Assembly: GCF_014654365.1 (NCBI RefSeq)
Contig: NZ_BNAY01000009.1
Location: forward strand, 62,001 to 126,000
Length of the DNA stretch: 64,000 nt
Direction of reading: 5' to 3'
Origin: Amycolatopsis oliviviridis
Lineage (GTDB): Bacteria > Actinomycetota > Actinomycetes > Mycobacteriales > Pseudonocardiaceae
Shown in pieces: positions 61,305-64,000 of the stretch (position 1 is the stretch's first letter; each line of letters starts with the position of its first letter). Below the pieces are notes generated by a model. That model was not told the origin of the DNA. It worked only from the letters and a program-made list of their open reading frames with translations, and ran no database searches. A program made the position numbers and the translations under genes.

Positions 61305-62633
61305 ATGGAGGACTACCGGATCATCGCGGACGAGATCTCCGCCGACGTCGAGGCGGGCAGGCTTCGTCCCGGCGACAGGCTGCCCCCGCAGCGGCGGTTC
61401 GCCCGCGATCGCGGGATAGCCAACTCGACCGCCGCCAGGGTCTACACCGAACTCGTCCGGCGCGGTGTCGTGGTCGGCGAGGTCGGCCGGGGCACGTTCG
61501 TCCGAGCCGGGAAGCCGCCGCTGGAGACCGCGCTCGCCGAGCCGGGCGGCGCGACCGTCGACCTCGAACTCAACTTCGCCGTGCTCCCGGAGCAATCGGC
61601 GCTGGTCGGGAAGGCGCTGGAACCGCTCTTGCGTGACGACGTCCTGACAGCGGCGCTGCGGCCAGGAAGCGTCACCGGTTCGAAGCAGGCGCGTGACGCC
61701 GTCGCCGGACTGTTCGCGAAGGACGGCTGGACACCGGAGATCCTCTTCGCCGGGAGCGGCCGTGAGGCCATCGCCGCCGCCATCGCCGCTTTCGTGCCGA
61801 TGGGGGAGCGGCTCGCCGTCGAAGCCATCACCTACCCCGTGGTCAAGGCGCTCGCCGGACGGCTCGGCGTCCAGCTGGTTCCCGTCGAGACCGACGACGC
61901 CGGTCTCGTACCCGAAGCGCTCGAAGCCGCGCACGCCGCCGCGCCCGTCCGCGCGCTGTACGTCCAGCCGACCCTGCACAATCCACTCGGGTCCACAATG
62001 GACGAAGGGCGGCGCGCCGGGCTGGCGGAAACCGTGCGCCGGATGGACATCCCGGTGATCGAGGACGGGATCTACACCTTCCTCCGGCCCGAGGTCCGCC
62101 CGTTCGCGGCGTACGCGCCGGAACGCACGGTGTTCACCGACAGCCTGTCCAAACGGCTCGCCCCGGGACTGACCACCGGCTTCCTCGCCGTCCCGGCGGA
62201 CTGGACGGAGCGGCTGGCCGCGGCGGTGCGCTCGGGCGGCTGGGTCGCGCCCCGGTTCGCCCTCGAAGCCGCCACCCGCTGGATCACCGGCGGCACCCTG
62301 GACATCGTCGAACGGGCGAAACGCCTCGACGCGGCCGAGCGCCAGCGGATGACGGCGGAACGGCTCGCCGGGTTCACCCTGCGCGCCGATCCGCGGGCGT
62401 ACCACTGCTGGTGGGAACTCCCCGAGCACTGGCGCGCCGAGACCTTCGTCGCCGCGGCCGCGCGACGCGGGATCGCGGTCACCCCGGCGGCCGCGTTCGC
62501 CATCGTCCCCGGGCACGCCCCGAACGCGGTGCGGCTCGCCGTCTCGTCGCCGCCGCTGGAAACGCTCGGCGCCGCTTTGGACGTCCTGGCCGGGCTCGCC
62601 TCCGGACGCCCCGAGGACGCCGGCGTCGACTGA
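61305..62633 (+). CDS. MocR/GntR-family regulator with aminotransferase domain
   Basis: A 442-residue fusion. N-terminal winged helix (~1-70): IIADEISADVEAGRLRPGDR, LPPQRRFARDRGIANSTAAR, VYTELVRRGVVVGEVGRGTF. C-terminal fold-type I aminotransferase-like domain (~85-435) with the PLP lysine in TDSLSKRLAPGLTTGFLAVP and the substrate-side DGIYTFLRPEVRPFA. MocR proteins sense PLP or an amino-acid derivative and control vitamin B6 or amine genes. The target is not evident. ATG 61305 has AAGGGG upstream; the frame open from 61236 is not supported. Confidence 0.9.
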   Translation: MEDYRIIADEISADVEAGRLRPGDRLPPQRRFARDRGIANSTAARVYTELVRRGVVVGEVGRGTFVRAGKPPLETALAEPGGATVDLELNFAVLPEQSALVGKALEPLLRDDVLTAALRPGSVTGSKQARDAVAGLFAKDGWTPEILFAGSGREAIAAAIAAFVPMGERLAVEAITYPVVKALAGRLGVQLVPVETDDAGLVPEALEAAHAAAPVRALYVQPTLHNPLGSTMDEGRRAGLAETVRRMDIPVIEDGIYTFLRPEVRPFAAYAPERTVFTDSLSKRLAPGLTTGFLAVPADWTERLAAAVRSGGWVAPRFALEAATRWITGGTLDIVERAKRLDAAERQRMTAERLAGFTLRADPRAYHCWWELPEHWRAETFVAAAARRGIAVTPAAAFAIVPGHAPNAVRLAVSSPPLETLGAALDVLAGLASGRPEDAGVD

Positions 62634-62638
62634 CCCCT

Positions 62639-62703
62639 CGCGTTTCGTCCTCTGAATGCGGTAGTTGGCAACGCGAACCACCGCATTCAGAGGACGAAAC
62701 GCG
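62639..62703. terminator. 28-bp hairpin, family B (copy 5)
   Basis: Arms of 28 bases (CGCGTTTCGTCCTCTGAATG onward) with one mismatch around a 9-base loop. Compared with 56401-56465 the GGATGC step is GAATGC, and the other arm carries the matching change (GCATTC for GCATCC). It fills the gap between convergent genes and ends at the base before the stop codon of the minus-strand gene. Confidence 0.8.
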
Positions 62704-64000
62704 TCAGGGGCGCGGCGCCCACTTGCCGATGAAGCTGCCGCACGTGACGGTCTGCCCGGTCAGCCGCGACCGCAGCGCGTTCTCCAGCCCGAGGTAGTCG
62801 AAGATCGGCGTGTCACCGGTGACCTCGGCGGGGACCGGGCCGCCCTTGGCCAGGGTCGGCATGCTCACGGTCTGGAACAGCACGAGATAGTCGCCGTCGC
62901 GGTTGAGTTCGTCGGCGGTCGCGAGCATGCGCTGCGGAGCGTCGGCGACGATCTCCAGCGGCAGCGGCCATTCCAGCGGGAACGGGTTGCGCAGGCCGAA
63001 AGCGGGATAGGCGAACGGGTTGTCGGGCAGGACCGCCGTGCGCCCCGCGGGGAAGCGCGTGACGCAGTCCTGGATCTGGGAGACGTAGGTGAAAGTCCCC
63101 GGATTCGTCCGGATCCCGCGCATCGACGGCGTCACCGTGCCGAGGTCGCCGGTCAGCTTCTCGCGCGCCATGTCCAGGTACGCGGCCTCGTCGTGATGCG
63201 CGATCACGGCCCAGCCCGACGCCAGCACCGCGACCAGTCCCATCGCCGTGCCAGCCGCCAGCCGGATCCGGCGCCGCGGTTCGGGCAGCGGTGGCAGCGC
63301 GTCCGAAAGCTCCAGGATCGCCGTCAGCGCCAGCGTTCCGGTGAACAGCGTCGGGGTGTCGTTGCCCCAGGACAGGCTGGTCATGAACCCGGTCGCGAAG
63401 ACCAGCGTGCCCATTTTCGGGAACCGCCGCGTCGCCGCCCAGTTCACCAGGAGCGCGACACCGAGGATCCACCAGAGGACGTCCGCCCAGCGCGACGCGC
63501 CGGTGAAGTGTCCATCGACGACAGTGCCGACCACCACCGCCACGCCCGCCAGGAGCAGCAGCCGCGCGAGGAGCGCGCCGCCGAATCCGGCGCGGTCGCG
63601 GAAGAAGCCGAGCAGCGCCAGCAGCAGCCCGGCGATCGCGAAGAAGGTCAAGCCCCGCACCGGTGGCCGCAGCAGGGTCTCGGGATTTTCCAGCCACAGC
63701 CCGAGAAGCCGTTCGCCGTAAGCGGGCAGGCCGCCGGTGAGCTGCTCGGCCATCGCGCCGAGCCCGCCGTCGATGGTGACGATTCCTATGTAGAAGACCA
63801 GGAAAGCGCCCAGTGCCAGCAGATCCCAGGCCAGGCGCGCCCACCATCGGCCGGTGCGGAACGCGCCCTCGCGCAGCGACGGATGCAGCAGCAGCCAGCA
63901 CAGCGCGATCAGCGGGACCGGCGCGAAGCTCTGCTTGACGAACACCGCCGCGCCCAGCAGGACCAGACCGAGCCGCCGCGGCCACGTCAGCTCGCGGCGC
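62704..64000 (-). CDS. Polytopic membrane protein, glycosyltransferase-C/ArnT-like (5' truncated)
   Basis: The reading frame is open to the right window edge, so the N-terminus is missing; 431 codons remain. There are roughly eight hydrophobic helices, for example LIALCWLLLHPSL, LAWDLLALGAFLVFYIGIVT, LTFFAIAGLLLALLGFF and LLLLAGVAVVVGTVV. The C-terminal ~150 residues form an extracytoplasmic domain (VTRFPAGRTAVLPDNPFAYP, TCGSFIGKWAPRP). This resembles the C-terminal half of polyprenyl-phosphate-dependent glycosyltransferases of the GT-C type in actinobacteria; the catalytic DE loop would be in the missing part, so the family call is tentative. Confidence 0.6.
   Translation of the reverse strand, partial: RRELTWPRRLGLVLLGAAVFVKQSFAPVPLIALCWLLLHPSLREGAFRTGRWWARLAWDLLALGAFLVFYIGIVTIDGGLGAMAEQLTGGLPAYGERLLGLWLENPETLLRPPVRGLTFFAIAGLLLALLGFFRDRAGFGGALLARLLLLAGVAVVVGTVVDGHFTGASRWADVLWWILGVALLVNWAATRRFPKMGTLVFATGFMTSLSWGNDTPTLFTGTLALTAILELSDALPPLPEPRRRIRLAAGTAMGLVAVLASGWAVIAHHDEAAYLDMAREKLTGDLGTVTPSMRGIRTNPGTFTYVSQIQDCVTRFPAGRTAVLPDNPFAYPAFGLRNPFPLEWPLPLEIVADAPQRMLATADELNRDGDYLVLFQTVSMPTLAKGGPVPAEVTGDTPIFDYLGLENALRSRLTGQTVTCGSFIGKWAPRP

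Overview
The window is chromosomal DNA from a high-GC actinomycete, most likely of the order Pseudonocardiales (Amycolatopsis-like). Reasons: GC-rich codon use, frequent GTG starts and ATGA/GTGA/TGATG overlaps, a complete mce lipid-import operon, the actinobacterial block sepIVA - DUF177 - rpmF - rnc - mutM, a SigE-type sigma factor, a LAL-type LuxR regulator and an IdeR/DmdR-type iron box. The genus is an inference. No rRNA, tRNA, CRISPR array, insertion sequence or prophage was seen.

Layout. 1-2.2 kb: truncated arginase-family gene and a PucR regulator. 2.2-6.4 kb: three secreted proteins on the minus strand, two of which share a C-terminal module, and an RCC1-repeat exported protein. 6.4-15.6 kb: a translationally coupled minus-strand mce operon (yrbEA-yrbEB-mceA-F and two Mce-associated membrane proteins), probably continuing into the secreted-protein gene at 5673. 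15.6-16.4 kb: gene-free, filled with palindromic repeats. 16.4-24 kb: flavin monooxygenase, a large HTH-STAND-WD40 protein and a HelD-family helicase. 23.9-32.1 kb: housekeeping genes rsmD, coaD, sepIVA, DUF177, rpmF, rnc and mutM, interrupted by a secreted two-domain ribonuclease, a sigma/anti-sigma-like pair and a PL6-type lyase. 32.2-34.4 kb: an EspR-like regulator, an ImmA/IrrE protease and a 7-TM protein. 34.5-42.1 kb: DoxX protein, YtrA-type GntR/ABC operon, PadR/HAAS pair, LuxR regulator and a stress protein. 42.4-46.6 kb: glutamine-synthetase-like ligase, PuuD amidase, aldehyde dehydrogenase and SDR, i.e. an amine gamma-glutamylation catabolic operon. 46.8 kb: Met/Cys-rich copper-binding protein. 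47.4-55.6 kb: tandem glycine riboswitch followed by gcvP, gcvT, gcvH, glyA, lipA and sdaA. 55.7-64 kb: FadR regulator, a class A PBP homologue with a degenerate transpeptidase domain, serine hydrolase, O-methyltransferase, iron-regulated siderophore-type ABC ATPase, MocR regulator and a truncated membrane protein.

How the genes work together. The riboswitch operon can turn glycine into serine and then pyruvate, and it carries its own lipoyl synthase next to the lipoyl-accepting H protein. The mce operon encodes everything for an Mce importer except the ATPase, which must lie elsewhere. The glutamylation operon can convert an amine through a gamma-glutamyl aldehyde and acid to a free acid plus glutamate.

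The most unusual material is (i) the PBP whose SxxK and SxN motifs are lost, (ii) a guanyl-RNase fused to a second, catalytically dead RNase domain, (iii) the EspR-like/ImmA-IrrE/7-TM cassette, and (iv) several families of intergenic palindromes, two of which show base changes compensated on the opposite arm.
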